Source: Elioraea tepidiphila DSM 17972
GTDB taxonomy: Bacteria; Pseudomonadota; Alphaproteobacteria; Acetobacterales; Acetobacteraceae
NCBI RefSeq assembly: GCF_000378465.1
Contig: NZ_KB899914.1
Location: 62,001-126,000, forward strand
Length of the DNA stretch: 64,000 nt
Direction of reading: 5' to 3'
A program made the position numbers and the translations under genes. The notes beneath the pieces are model-generated. The model was not told the DNA's origin, did not search any database, and saw only the letters and a program-made list of their open reading frames with translations. Below are positions 8,892-18,471 of the stretch, one piece after another; position 1 is the first letter of the stretch, and each line of letters opens with the position of its first letter.

Positions 8892-10226
8892 ATGCTTCAC
8901 GAGTCGCGCCTGATCCACCGCAGCCTGCGCGAGGCCCCGCCCGTCGCGGTTGCAGGCGACGGGCTCTGGATCACCGACAGTATGGGGCGCCGGTATGCAG
9001 ACGCCTGCGGTGGTGCCGCCGTCTCCTGTCTCGGCCACGCGCACCCGGCGATCGTCGCCGCCGTGCGCGACCAAGTCGGCCGGCTCGAATACGCCCATAC
9101 CGGGTTCTTCTCCTCCGAACCGGCCGAACGGCTGGCCGAGATGCTGCTGACCGACGCGCCTGCCGGGCTGAGCCACGCCTACATCGTCTCGGGCGGCTCG
9201 GAGGCCATCGAGGCGGCGCTGAAGCTCGCCCGCCAATTCTTTGTCGAGATCGGCGAACCGGGCCGCGCCCGCTTCGTCGCCCGCAGGCAGAGCTATCACG
9301 GCAACACGCTCGGCGCCTTGTCGGTCGGCGGCAACATGGCCCGCCGCGCGCTCTATGACCCGATCCTGATCCCGGCTGGCCATGTCGAGCCCTGCTTCGC
9401 CTACCGGTTCAGGCGGCCGGACGAGACCGAGGAGGAGTACGGGCAGCGCGCCGCCGACAGCCTGGAGGCCGAGATCGCGCGCCACCCGCCCGGCACGGTC
9501 GCGGCGTTCCTCGCCGAGACCGTGGTCGGCGCGACCGCGGGGTCGGTGCCGCCGGTACCCGGCTATTTCCGCCGCATCCGCGAGATCTGCGACCGCCACG
9601 GCGTTCTGCTGATCCTCGACGAGGTGATGTGCGGCATGGGCCGGTGCGGCAGCCTGCACGCCTGCGAGGCGGAAGGGATCGCGCCCGACATCCTGGTGGT
9701 GGCGAAGGGGCTGGGTGCCGGGTTCCAGCCGCTCGGCGCGCTCCTGGTGCACGAGCGGATCGTGCACGCGCTCCGCGACGGCTCGGGCGCGTTCCAGCAC
9801 GGCCACACCTATGCCGCGCATCCGGTGGCCTGCGCCGCCGGGCTCGCGGTGCAGCAGGTGCTGCGGTCGGAGGGGATGATCGCGCGCGTCGGCGAGCTCG
9901 GGCGCGGGCTGGAGGCCCGGCTGGTCGAGCGCTTCGGCAACCATGCCCATGTCGGCGACATCCGCGGGCGTGGCCTGTTCTGGTCGCTCGAACTGGTGGC
10001 CGACCGCGCCGCGAAGACGCCTTTCGATCCCGCCCGCAAGCTGCACGCCCGCGTGCGCGGCGAGGCCATGGCGCGCGGGCTGCTGGTCTATCCGATGGGC
10101 GGCACGATCGACGGGCGGAACGGCGACCATGTCACGCTCGCCCCCCCCTTCACCGTGACCGAGGCCGAGCTCGACCTCATCGTCGCCCGGCTCGGCGAGG
10201 CCGTGGACGCCGCCCTGGCCGCATGA
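8892..10226 (+). CDS. class III pyridoxal-phosphate aminotransferase
   Basis: 444-residue fold-type I, class III aminotransferase, of the group that moves amino groups between omega-amino compounds and a keto acid. The order of motifs is complete: GGAAVSCLGHAHPAI, SGGSEAIEAALKLARQ, SYHGNTLGAL, LILDEVMCGMGR (the Asp that pairs with the PLP ring nitrogen) and VVAKGLGAGFQPLGA with the Schiff-base Lys272. The downstream thioesterase starts within the stop (ATGA at 10223-10226), so the two are co-translated. The amino donor cannot be specified from sequence. Confidence 0.9.
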   Translation: MLHESRLIHRSLREAPPVAVAGDGLWITDSMGRRYADACGGAAVSCLGHAHPAIVAAVRDQVGRLEYAHTGFFSSEPAERLAEMLLTDAPAGLSHAYIVSGGSEAIEAALKLARQFFVEIGEPGRARFVARRQSYHGNTLGALSVGGNMARRALYDPILIPAGHVEPCFAYRFRRPDETEEEYGQRAADSLEAEIARHPPGTVAAFLAETVVGATAGSVPPVPGYFRRIREICDRHGVLLILDEVMCGMGRCGSLHACEAEGIAPDILVVAKGLGAGFQPLGALLVHERIVHALRDGSGAFQHGHTYAAHPVACAAGLAVQQVLRSEGMIARVGELGRGLEARLVERFGNHAHVGDIRGRGLFWSLELVADRAAKTPFDPARKLHARVRGEAMARGLLVYPMGGTIDGRNGDHVTLAPPFTVTEAELDLIVARLGEAVDAALAA

Positions 10227-10657
10227 ACGAACCCGCGCTCGACCGCGCGGCGATGGAGGACTTCCTCCGCCGCGAATACCCGCATGCCGGGTTCAATGAC
10301 GGCCGGCTCGCACTCGCCGACTATGCGCGCGGGCGCTGCCGGGTGCTGCTGCCGCTGGACGAGCGAAACATCCGCCCCGGGCCCTCGGTGTCGGGACCCG
10401 CGATCATGGGCCTCGGCGACGTCGCCGCCTGGATCGCGCTCCTGTCGGTGATCGGGCCGGTACCGCTCGCGGTGACCGCGAACCTGACCGTGTCGTTTCT
10501 CCGTCCCGCGGGCCTCGCCGACCTCGCCTGCGACTGCCGCGCCCTCCGGGTCGGACGCCGGCTCGCGGTGATGCTGGCCGAGGTGTCGCGCGCGGCGGAG
10601 GGCGCGGACGTCGCGCACATGACGATCACCTACGCGATCCCCGACGGCGCGCGCTGA
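10223..10657 (+). CDS. PaaI-type hotdog thioesterase
   Basis: 144-residue single hotdog-fold protein of the PaaI/acyl-CoA thioesterase family. SGPAIMGLGDVAAWIAL is the helix with the conserved Asp that usually activates water, and AVTANLTVSFLRPA is the strand that follows; both are hallmarks. The ATG overlaps the aminotransferase stop. The pair could process an amino-acid-derived acyl-CoA, but that link rests on gene order only. The stop is 3 bases from that of the convergent membrane protein. Confidence 0.85.
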   Translation: MNEPALDRAAMEDFLRREYPHAGFNDGRLALADYARGRCRVLLPLDERNIRPGPSVSGPAIMGLGDVAAWIALLSVIGPVPLAVTANLTVSFLRPAGLADLACDCRALRVGRRLAVMLAEVSRAAEGADVAHMTITYAIPDGAR

Positions 10658-10660
10658 GGG

Positions 10661-12163
10661 TCAATTCACCGGCCGCCAGACCTCCAGCGGCCAGCGCTGG
10701 AAGCTCCAGGCCATCTCGATCTCGATCTGATCGACCACGCGGTAGCGGCAGCGCAGCAGCACCTCGCGGCGCACGAGCGACGATCCGCGGTTGGCGATCA
10801 CGAGGTCGAAGCGCTGCGCGTCGAGATCACCCCCCACCTCCTCGGCGAGGCCCGCGAGTTCACGCGCGATGGTCTCGCGTGGCAGCCAGAGCGGCTCGAG
10901 CAGCGGTGGCGGGTCGAGCGCGGCATAGTCGGCGAAGTATTCGCTGTGCCCGGTCTCGGGCGCCGGCAGGCCGTCCAGCACGGCCAAGGCCGCCAGCTCC
11001 GTCGTGACGAGCGGCGCCGCGGCCGCGGCCATCAGCCGCTCGGCGGCCGCGAAGCGCGCCTCGGCCTCGGCGAACCGATCGGGGTCGAGCGGGAACCACG
11101 GCGCGTTCAGCACCATGGCGAGCGGCAGGGCGAGCCCGAACGCGCGCTGCGGACCGGCGTCGCCCGCGCCCGCGCCGAGCACGGCGAGCGCCAGCGGCGG
11201 CGAGAGGAGGTGGAAGAAGTAGCTCATATGCGCGCCGGTATGCCCGCCGAGCACGACCAGCAAGGCGGCGAGGGCCGCGACGGACGCGAAGGTCCAGAAC
11301 CCGGGCGGGCGCAGGCCGCGCGCGACGACGGCCGCCAGCGCCGCGAGCAGCGGCAGGCTGAACACCGCCCAGTCGCGCGACTGGCGGAGCAGATGGCCGG
11401 TGTCGTAGACCGTGGCCGCGAGATTCGCCCCCAGCACCAGCACGGGGTAGCCAGGCAGCAGGGAAGCGCACAGCACGAGCGTCGCGACGATGCCGCCGAG
11501 CGTGGCGATGCCGAAGGCCAAGCCGCGCCGCCAGGAGCGGAACAGGAACACGTAGGCCGCGACGACACCGGCGGGAAAGACGAAGTAGAGCTTGGTCACG
11601 AGGCCCAACAGCGAGAACGCGAGGCAGAGGGCGAAACGGCGCGGATCCTCCGGCCGCGGCGCCGCAACGGCATAGGCCGCCATCATCAGTGCCACCCCGA
11701 TGCCGTCCGGCCGCGCCGTCGCGCCCACCCAGTAGAGCCAGCCCGCCGCCACCAACGCGGTGGCGAACCCGGCGGTCACCCGGTCCACCCCCTCGCGGCG
11801 CAACAGCCGCCAGAGCAGCCAGCCGGCAAGCGCGAACCCAAGCCCGGCGACCGCGCGGTGCACCGCAAGCCCGGCGCCGAACAGCCAGGCGAACGGCACC
11901 ACAGCCAGCGGATAGACGATGCCGTAGAGATTGCCCGCCTCGGCGAGCGCGTCCGGCGCATACGGGTTGCGCCCATCGAGCAGCGCGAGCGTGGTGACGA
12001 TCAGCGCGCCCTCGCGCATCTCCTGCGGCGCCGGCGAGACCAGCATGCGCAGATAGATCAGCCCGAGCCAGGCGAAGCCGGCGACAGCGAAGGCGAGCAC
12101 CGCGCCCTCAAGCGCCGTCAGCGCGGGTGTGCTGCGCCCGGCGGGCGCGGACGGAACGGCCAT
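10661..12163 (-). CDS. polytopic membrane protein, GT-C glycosyltransferase-like
   Basis: 500-residue inner-membrane protein with about 10-12 hydrophobic segments and a roughly 120-residue soluble C-terminal tail. The acidic/polar first loop with DGRNPYAPDALAEAGNLYGIVYPL resembles the catalytic loop of polyprenyl-phosphate-dependent (GT-C, family 87-like) transferases. The C-terminal domain ends WSFQRWPLEVWRPVN. It is divergently transcribed from another GT-C-like gene at 12300, with 136 bases between. A role in adding sugars to a lipid-linked or envelope glycan is inference; a solute transporter is less likely because no transporter motif is seen. Confidence 0.65.
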   Translation of the reverse strand: MAVPSAPAGRSTPALTALEGAVLAFAVAGFAWLGLIYLRMLVSPAPQEMREGALIVTTLALLDGRNPYAPDALAEAGNLYGIVYPLAVVPFAWLFGAGLAVHRAVAGLGFALAGWLLWRLLRREGVDRVTAGFATALVAAGWLYWVGATARPDGIGVALMMAAYAVAAPRPEDPRRFALCLAFSLLGLVTKLYFVFPAGVVAAYVFLFRSWRRGLAFGIATLGGIVATLVLCASLLPGYPVLVLGANLAATVYDTGHLLRQSRDWAVFSLPLLAALAAVVARGLRPPGFWTFASVAALAALLVVLGGHTGAHMSYFFHLLSPPLALAVLGAGAGDAGPQRAFGLALPLAMVLNAPWFPLDPDRFAEAEARFAAAERLMAAAAAPLVTTELAALAVLDGLPAPETGHSEYFADYAALDPPPLLEPLWLPRETIARELAGLAEEVGGDLDAQRFDLVIANRGSSLVRREVLLRCRYRVVDQIEIEMAWSFQRWPLEVWRPVN

Positions 12164-12299
12164 GTTGCGGACCCCCGCGTGGCAGTTGAGCGCACGCGCG
12201 CGGCAACAGCGTGGCAGGCGATCATTGCCGGATCGTGATCGCGACCGGGCAGCGCTGCCATGGCCGCGCGCCCCCGCGCCTCCCATATCGGCGCGCGCC

Positions 12300-13793
12300 A
12301 TGGTGTCCCTCGCCGCCCGCCCCGCCCGCGCGCCGCCGACCGTCCTGCCGGACGTCGCCGCGCTGGCGGTCGTCACGCTGGCCGCGTTCTGGGCGCGCTG
12401 GCACGGCATCGCCGCCGATCCGCTCTGGTTCGACGAACTGCTGACGTGGCGGCGGGCGACCCAGCCGCCGGCCGATCTGATCGCCGATGCGTTCTCGGGC
12501 GCGCACTATCCGCTCTACTTCCTGGTCGTCGCCGGCTGGGTCGCGGCGTTCGGCGATGCGGCGGCGATGCTTCGCGCCCCGTCTGTGCTGTTCGGCACGC
12601 TCGCCGTCCCGGTCGCGTTCCTTGTCGCGCGCGACCTCGGCGGTCGCTGGGCCGGGCATGCGGCGGCGCTGCTGACAGCGCTCGCGCCTTTCGCGGTCAC
12701 CTACGCGCAGGAAGCGCGTCCCTACGCTCTGGCGATGCTGCTGGTGCAGATCGCGCTGGCCGGTCAGGTGCGGCTCGCGCTTCGGCCTGGCCGTGGCGAG
12801 CTCGGTGCCTGGGCGGCCTGGGTCGCCGGCACGGCCGGCGCGCTGATCACGCTCAAGGGCTCGGTGCTGTGGCTTCTTGCCTCGCTCGTGGGGTTTGCCG
12901 CGATGCGCGCCGGGCTGGGGCTGCGCGCGCGTGGCCGGTTCGACCGTGCCGCGTGGACGGCGGTCGGCGCCGTGGCGCTGGTGTGGCTCCCCTGGCTCGC
13001 CGGCATGGCCGGGCCGTTCGCGACGCGGGTCGCCGGCTACTGGGTGCCCGCGCCCAGCCTCGTCGAGGTCGCGCGCGGGGTCGGCTTCGCCTATCTGCTC
13101 GGCCGGCTCGACCCGGTGGCGTTCCATCCCTTCGCCGAGCCCATCGCGCCGCTCGGCCCGGTGGTCCTGATCCTCGCCGTGGCCGGCGCGCTGGTCCTCC
13201 GCGGGTCGGCAGGGGTCCTGCTGGTCGCGGCCGCGCTCCTGCCCCCCGTCCTGTTGCTCGCCGCCGGGCTGATCACGCCGGTGTTCGTGCCGCGCTATCT
13301 CTTCACGGGCGTGCCCGCCGCACTGGTGCTGGCCGGCGTGGGGGCCGGGGCGCTGTTCGACCGGGTTCGCGCGGTGCGGCCTGCCGCGCCCGCGCTTGCC
13401 GGCGCGCTCGCGCTCGCCGCCGGCCTCCAGCTCGCGCCCTACTACGCCGCCGAGCGCAAGCCGCGCTGGGATCTCGCGGCGCAGGCACTGGAGCACCTGG
13501 TCGGCCCCGAGGATCGGCTGCTCTTCGGCGACGGGTTGAGCCGGCTCACCGTCGAACTGATGCTCGCGCATCAGGGGCGGACGCTCGATCCGGCCCAGGT
13601 GCTGCCGGCGCCGGAGGCGGTTGCCGAGGCGATGCCGGGGCGGCTGCTGGTCGTGATCGGCCGCTCCGGCCAGCACGACCCGCCCGACCTCGCGAACCTC
13701 CTCCCCATCCTGGGCGACCCCGCCTTCGCGCTGCCCTTCGGCCGGCAGGTGTGGATTGCCGCCTTCGAGCCATCCGTGGATCGGCCCGGTTAG
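12300..13793 (+). CDS. GT-C family glycosyltransferase (family 39/ArnT-like)
   Basis: 497-residue polytopic membrane protein. The first periplasmic loop carries DPLWFDELLTW, the acidic DE signature of PMT/ArnT-type transferases that use polyprenyl-phosphate sugars. TYAQEARPYALAMLLVQ further on matches the second conserved loop (QEARPY). About 10-11 membrane segments and a C-terminal soluble domain from about residue 400 follow. Start ATG 12300 gives one short basic segment before TM1. The divergent neighbour is of similar architecture, suggesting joint work on one glycan; donor and acceptor are unknown. Confidence 0.85.
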   Translation: MVSLAARPARAPPTVLPDVAALAVVTLAAFWARWHGIAADPLWFDELLTWRRATQPPADLIADAFSGAHYPLYFLVVAGWVAAFGDAAAMLRAPSVLFGTLAVPVAFLVARDLGGRWAGHAAALLTALAPFAVTYAQEARPYALAMLLVQIALAGQVRLALRPGRGELGAWAAWVAGTAGALITLKGSVLWLLASLVGFAAMRAGLGLRARGRFDRAAWTAVGAVALVWLPWLAGMAGPFATRVAGYWVPAPSLVEVARGVGFAYLLGRLDPVAFHPFAEPIAPLGPVVLILAVAGALVLRGSAGVLLVAAALLPPVLLLAAGLITPVFVPRYLFTGVPAALVLAGVGAGALFDRVRAVRPAAPALAGALALAAGLQLAPYYAAERKPRWDLAAQALEHLVGPEDRLLFGDGLSRLTVELMLAHQGRTLDPAQVLPAPEAVAEAMPGRLLVVIGRSGQHDPPDLANLLPILGDPAFALPFGRQVWIAAFEPSVDRPG

Positions 13794-13848
13794 CGCGGCT
13801 CCCGATGAGCCGCGTCCAGCCGATCGGGAGACGGGCCCTCGTCGAGCG

Positions 13849-14781
13849 TCAGCCCGCTGCCGCGGCCGGCGCCTCGGTGCCTCGCCGCAGCCGGTTCTCG
13901 CCGAGGAACAGCAGGATCGGCGCGGCGATGAAGATCGACGAGGACGTGCCGACGACGATGCCGAACAGCATGGTCCAGGCAAAACCCTCGATCGCACCCG
14001 TCGTCAGCAGCGCGAGCGGCAGCATGGCGAGGAAGGCGGTGGCGGAGGTGCCGATGGTGCGCGACAGCGTCTCGTTGATCGAGAGGTCGATGAGCTCGCG
14101 AAGCGGCATGGTCTTGTACTTGCGCAGGTTCTCGCGCATGCGGTCGTAGACGACGACCTTGTCGTTCACGCTGTAGCCGATGATGGTCAGCAGCGCGGCC
14201 ACGGTGGCGAGGTCGAACTCGATGCGCGTGACCGCGAGGAACCCGACCGCCTTGGTCACGTCGAGGATGAGCGTGATGACGGCGCCGACGCCGAACTGCC
14301 ACTCGAATCGGAACCAGATGTAGATCAGGATCGCGAGCAGCGACATGCCGAGCGCGGTCATGCCGGCGGCGAACAACTCGGCGGAGACGCGACCGCCCAC
14401 CGCCTCGGTGCGCACGATCCGCGCGCCGGGCGTCGCCTGCTCCAGCGCGGCGCGCACCGCGGCGACGCTGCGCTGCTGTGCCGCCTCGTCCGCCTGGGCC
14501 TCCATGCGCACCAGCACCTCGGTGGGCGAGCCGAACTGCTGCAAGGCCACCTCGCCGACACCGGCCTGCTGGAGTGCCGCGCGCATCTCGGCGAAGTTGG
14601 CCGGCTCGGGCGTGCGCACCTCGACCAGCACGCCGCCCTTGAAATCGATCCCGTAGTTCATCCCCGGATAGAAGAACAGCACGACCGAGGCGACCGACAG
14701 GATCGCCGAGACCACGAGGCCGAGAATGCGGCCCCGCATGAACGGGATCGTGGTGTTGTCGGGAACCAGGCGAAACGGCAT
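13849..14781 (-). CDS. secF: protein translocase subunit SecF
   Basis: 310-residue inner-membrane protein that, with SecD, uses the proton gradient to help pull proteins through SecYEG. It has six membrane segments with one large periplasmic loop. MNYGIDFKGGVLVEVR after TM1 and IIGYSVNDKVVVYDRMRENLR in TM4/5 are family signatures. It starts 11 bases after secD with GAGGAGG upstream. Its stop lies 55 bases from the convergent glycosyltransferase stop, with no obvious terminator between. Confidence 0.96.
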   Translation of the reverse strand: MPFRLVPDNTTIPFMRGRILGLVVSAILSVASVVLFFYPGMNYGIDFKGGVLVEVRTPEPANFAEMRAALQQAGVGEVALQQFGSPTEVLVRMEAQADEAAQQRSVAAVRAALEQATPGARIVRTEAVGGRVSAELFAAGMTALGMSLLAILIYIWFRFEWQFGVGAVITLILDVTKAVGFLAVTRIEFDLATVAALLTIIGYSVNDKVVVYDRMRENLRKYKTMPLRELIDLSINETLSRTIGTSATAFLAMLPLALLTTGAIEGFAWTMLFGIVVGTSSSIFIAAPILLFLGENRLRRGTEAPAAAAG

Positions 14782-14792
14782 CGGGCGCCTCC

Positions 14793-16394
14793 TCAGACCG
14801 GCAGGGCCGCGGGACGGCGCGCGCGGATCCACTGCACCATCAGCAGGCGCACGAACACGATCGCCGAGAACATCGAGCAGACGATGCCGACCGAGATCGT
14901 CACCGCGAAGCCGCGCACCGGCCCCGAGCCGAAGGCATAGAGCATCGCCATCGCCAGCAGCGTCGTCAGGTTGCTGTCCACGATCGTGGCGAAGGCGCGC
15001 TTGAAACCGGCCTCCATCGCGTTCATCGGCGTTCGCCCGCGTTTCGCCTCCTCGCGGATGCGCTCGTTGATGAGGATGTTGGCGTCCACCGCCATGCCGA
15101 GCGTGAGCAGGATGCCGGCGATTCCCGGTAGCGTCAGCGTCGCCTCCATCAGCGACAGCACCGCCAGCAGCAGGATCATGTTCACGATCAGCGCGAGATT
15201 GGCGAACCAGCCGAACAGCCCATAGAATATGGCCATCCAGGCGACGACCAGGACGAAGCCGATCGCGAGCGCGATCGCGCCGGCGCGGATCGAATCCGCG
15301 CCGAGATCCGGCCCGACGGTGCGCTCCTCGATCACCGTCAGCGGTGCCGGCAAGGCGCCCGCGCGCAAGAGCACGGCGAGGTCGTTGGCGGTGGTGACGG
15401 TGAAGTTGCCGCTGATCTGGCCCCGTCCGGCGGTGATCGGCTCGCGGATCACCGGTGCCGTGATCACCCGGTTGTCGAGCACGATCGCGAAGGGCCGGCC
15501 GACATTGTTGCGTGTCACCTCGGCGAAGCGGCGCGTGCCGATCGAGTCGAAGGTGAAGTTCACCACCCATTCGCCGGTTCGGCTGTCCTGGCCCGCGCGG
15601 GCATCGGTGAGGTTCGCCCCGTCAACCTCGACGCGCCGCCGGACGGCGTAGCGCGTCGGCTCGCCGCCCGGTCCCCGGTCGCCCTGGAGGAACATCACCC
15701 CAGGCGGTGGGGTGCGGGCGGAGAGATCGGCCGTGTCGTCGAGCAGGTGGAAGGTCATGCGTGCGGTGGTGCCGATCAGCTGCTTGATCCGCTCCGGGTC
15801 CTGGATGCCCGGCAGCTGCACCAGGAGGCGGTTCGCCCCCTGCCGCGCGATCACGGGATCGACGACACCGGTCTCGTCGATCCGACGCCGGACGATCTCG
15901 ATCGACTGTTCGACCGCCTGGGTCGCCTTCTCGCGCAACAGCGTTTCGGAAAGGGTGATGGTCACCGTGCCGTCGGCGGTCGAGGTGACCTCGAGATCGG
16001 GCTGCGCGGCCGCGAGGCCCACGCTGATCGGGTTGGCGAGCTCGCGCAGCAGCCGGACCGCCTCCTGGGCGCGGGTGGGGTCGGTGAGGCGCAGCGTGAC
16101 ACTGCGCTCCGCGGTGGTGAGGCCGGTATAGCCGATATTGGCCCCGCGCAGGCGCGTGCGCGCGCCGTCGGCCAGGTTGCCGAGCCGCTCGCGGATCACC
16201 GCATCCATGTCCACCTCGAGCAGCAGGTAGGAGCCGCCCTTGAGGTCGAGGCCGAGGTGGAACTGGCGCCAGGGCACGTACTCCCCGGCCGCGCCGAGAC
16301 GCTCCTTCGGCACGAAGGAGGGGATGGCGAGGATGGCCGCCAGCACGATGCCGCCAAGGATGGCGGCGATCTTCCAGCGGGCGAAATACATCAT
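14793..16394 (-). CDS. secD: protein translocase subunit SecD
   Basis: 533-residue SecD. TM1 is followed by HLGLDLKGGSYLLLEVD, then the large periplasmic P1 domain containing RIDETGVVDPVIARQG and NRLLVQLPGIQDPERIKQLIG, then GNFTVTTANDLAVLLRAGALPAPL and five membrane segments with AVDANILINERIREE. These are hallmark SecD segments, and the length is normal for alphaproteobacteria. It precedes secF on the same transcript. No yajC lies upstream in this window; the preceding gene is the DUF2207 protein 141 bases away. Confidence 0.96.
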   Translation of the reverse strand: MMYFARWKIAAILGGIVLAAILAIPSFVPKERLGAAGEYVPWRQFHLGLDLKGGSYLLLEVDMDAVIRERLGNLADGARTRLRGANIGYTGLTTAERSVTLRLTDPTRAQEAVRLLRELANPISVGLAAAQPDLEVTSTADGTVTITLSETLLREKATQAVEQSIEIVRRRIDETGVVDPVIARQGANRLLVQLPGIQDPERIKQLIGTTARMTFHLLDDTADLSARTPPPGVMFLQGDRGPGGEPTRYAVRRRVEVDGANLTDARAGQDSRTGEWVVNFTFDSIGTRRFAEVTRNNVGRPFAIVLDNRVITAPVIREPITAGRGQISGNFTVTTANDLAVLLRAGALPAPLTVIEERTVGPDLGADSIRAGAIALAIGFVLVVAWMAIFYGLFGWFANLALIVNMILLLAVLSLMEATLTLPGIAGILLTLGMAVDANILINERIREEAKRGRTPMNAMEAGFKRAFATIVDSNLTTLLAMAMLYAFGSGPVRGFAVTISVGIVCSMFSAIVFVRLLMVQWIRARRPAALPV

Positions 16395-16535
16395 GGCGCT
16401 CGGCGCGCTCCTGCGTGTGTCCGGCGGTCGGGGGTTCCTGATCGGCGGCGGAGAATGCCCCCGGGGACGGCGGGGTGCAATCTCCGCGGGCGCGGGCTCG
16501 CTGGGCGGTGATGTGAACCGGCCGGCCGGCCGGCG

Positions 16536-18461
16536 CTACCAGCCCCCTCCGCCGCCGCCCCCCCTGCCCCCGCCGCTCGAGCCGCCGCCGCGCGAGCCCC
16601 CGCCTGACCCGCTCGACTTCGGCGCCGAGGCGCTGCCATAGCTGCTGCTCAGCGTCCCGCCGAGCGCGGAGATCCGCGTGCCGCTGAAGCGCGAGCCGCT
16701 GTACCAGCGCGGGCGGTACTCGGCCTCGCCCCGTGTCGCCGAGGCCCGCGCCAGCACGTCGCCGAACTGGCGCGTCCAGTCCGTCTCCACCCCCAGCGCG
16801 ACCGCATAGGGCAGCAGCGCCTCGAAATGCTCGGGCGTGCGGTCGGGCGGGTTGTGGAAGCGCAGCCGATCCGCCTCGGCCACCGTCAGGTAGCGCCGCG
16901 TGCCCTCGATCTCGTCCAGCGCGGTCCGCCCGATCGCGGTCGGTGCCCTGAGCAGGTGGCGGAACAGCGTGTTGACCGCGCCGAGCGCCAGCACCGCCAC
17001 TGAGACCTGCCATCCCAGCTCCTCGCTCGCCGTGAAGATCGCGGTGGCAAGCAAGATGCTGATCGGCACGAGAATGACGGCGCAGACGATCCAGCTGATC
17101 TGATGGATGGTCTCGCCGCCGGCGCGCCACAGGCGCAAGTGGTGCCAGAACTGGCGGACCACGACCGTGAACATGAACGCCACGCCGCCGACCCATGCCA
17201 CCAGCGGGAACGCGAAGAGAAGGTCGGGCTGGGTCAACGACACCACGATCCAGCCGAGCACGGTCAGCATCAATCCGATCGCGAACCAGCCCGCGTTGCG
17301 TCGGAAGAACACGCGGTTGAAGGTCTTGTCGAAGTGCTCGTGCAACGCGGTCTTCGCCCGCGACAGGATCGCCTGGTTCTTGTCGTCGAGCTCGACCACC
17401 GAACGGCTGCCGAAGATGCCGTTCAGCAGGACGGCTTCGCCGGACGATGGCGCCGGCGCGCCCTCCGGCGCCAGCACGCGGTGCAGGATGAGCTTGTTCT
17501 TCGTATTTTCCTGGAATCGCAAATGGCCCTTCACCGCGAGGTTGAGCAGCGCGGCCGCGACGCAGTCGTTGTCGAAGCCCATGCGGCGGATGTAGCGCAT
17601 CGCCGCGGGCGGCAGTTCCGGCTGGTAGATCGGCACGATCACCCCCGCCTTCGGGTCGCGGCCGACCAGGAACCAGACGATGCCGTAGTAGCCGAGCAGC
17701 ACCAGCAGCAGCACCCCCGCGACATGGAGCGGGTTCTGCCCCATCAACCAGGCCAGCCACTGGAACCGGTCGGATGGCGTGACGATGCCCTTCGGAAACC
17801 CGACCGCGACCGTGAGGTTCTCGCCGGCCGCGAGCGGGCGCGTGGTGACGAACAGGATGCTGCGATCCGTCTGGCCAACGACGCGGAAGTCCCTGCCCTG
17901 GTCGCCGGCGGGGCCGGTGTATGCCTCGTGCTGGAGAATGCGCGCCCCGGGCGGAAGGACGACCTCGGCCTGGACCCGAAGGGTGGCGAACTGCCAGCCC
18001 GTGCCGTTCACGTTCCAGTAGATCTCGTCGTAACCCTCATGGAAATCGACCTGCTCCGCCATGCGGTAGCGCAGCCGGTAGCGGTACATCCCGGGCTGGA
18101 GCAGCACGTCCTGCTGGCCGAGATAGATCCGCACGACATCGCCCCGGCTCTCGACCCGGTGCGTCTCGGGCTCGCCGTTGCGCAGCGCCTCCAGCACCTG
18201 GAAGTCCGGGGAGATCAGCCCGAACGGATCAACCGAACCGAGCAGCAGGTCGCGGAAGATGCCACGCTTGATCGAGTGCCCGAGCGCCAGCACCTCGATC
18301 TCCTCGGTCACCTCCACCGCGCCGTCGGGCTGCACCTCGATGCGCGCAGTGAACTCTCGGATGTGCTCGACGCGCTGCGCCACGGCCGGGCCCGCGAGGG
18401 CGAGCAGCAGCAGCACGGCCGCGACGGCAAGCCGCGCAAAGCCGCGAACGGGCCACCGCAT
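16536..18461 (-). CDS. DUF2207 membrane protein with Gly-rich tail
   Basis: 641-residue exported/membrane protein. It has a signal peptide (MRWPVRGFARLAVAAVLLLL, cleavage near AVAQ), then an extracytoplasmic DUF2207 beta domain (from about 30 to 240), one membrane segment LLLVLLGYYGIVWFLVG, a cytoplasmic middle part, and four more membrane segments at about 390-500. The C terminus ends in runs of Gly/Ser (GGGGGGGW), typical of this YciQ-like family. ATG 18461 was preferred over 18491 because it avoids a 20-base overlap with lemA and leaves a purine-rich site. It is paired with lemA upstream; LemA/DUF2207 neighbours are common, but their function is undefined. Confidence 0.88.
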   Translation of the reverse strand: MRWPVRGFARLAVAAVLLLLALAGPAVAQRVEHIREFTARIEVQPDGAVEVTEEIEVLALGHSIKRGIFRDLLLGSVDPFGLISPDFQVLEALRNGEPETHRVESRGDVVRIYLGQQDVLLQPGMYRYRLRYRMAEQVDFHEGYDEIYWNVNGTGWQFATLRVQAEVVLPPGARILQHEAYTGPAGDQGRDFRVVGQTDRSILFVTTRPLAAGENLTVAVGFPKGIVTPSDRFQWLAWLMGQNPLHVAGVLLLVLLGYYGIVWFLVGRDPKAGVIVPIYQPELPPAAMRYIRRMGFDNDCVAAALLNLAVKGHLRFQENTKNKLILHRVLAPEGAPAPSSGEAVLLNGIFGSRSVVELDDKNQAILSRAKTALHEHFDKTFNRVFFRRNAGWFAIGLMLTVLGWIVVSLTQPDLLFAFPLVAWVGGVAFMFTVVVRQFWHHLRLWRAGGETIHQISWIVCAVILVPISILLATAIFTASEELGWQVSVAVLALGAVNTLFRHLLRAPTAIGRTALDEIEGTRRYLTVAEADRLRFHNPPDRTPEHFEALLPYAVALGVETDWTRQFGDVLARASATRGEAEYRPRWYSGSRFSGTRISALGGTLSSSYGSASAPKSSGSGGGSRGGGSSGGGRGGGGGGGW

Positions 18462-18471
18462 CCGCCGGCGC

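Noticed and set aside
7515-10130. 871-codon frame extending the EAL gene rightward
   Set aside because: Only the part from 8759 leftward shows EAL or other protein-like features; the extension is antisense to the aminotransferase.
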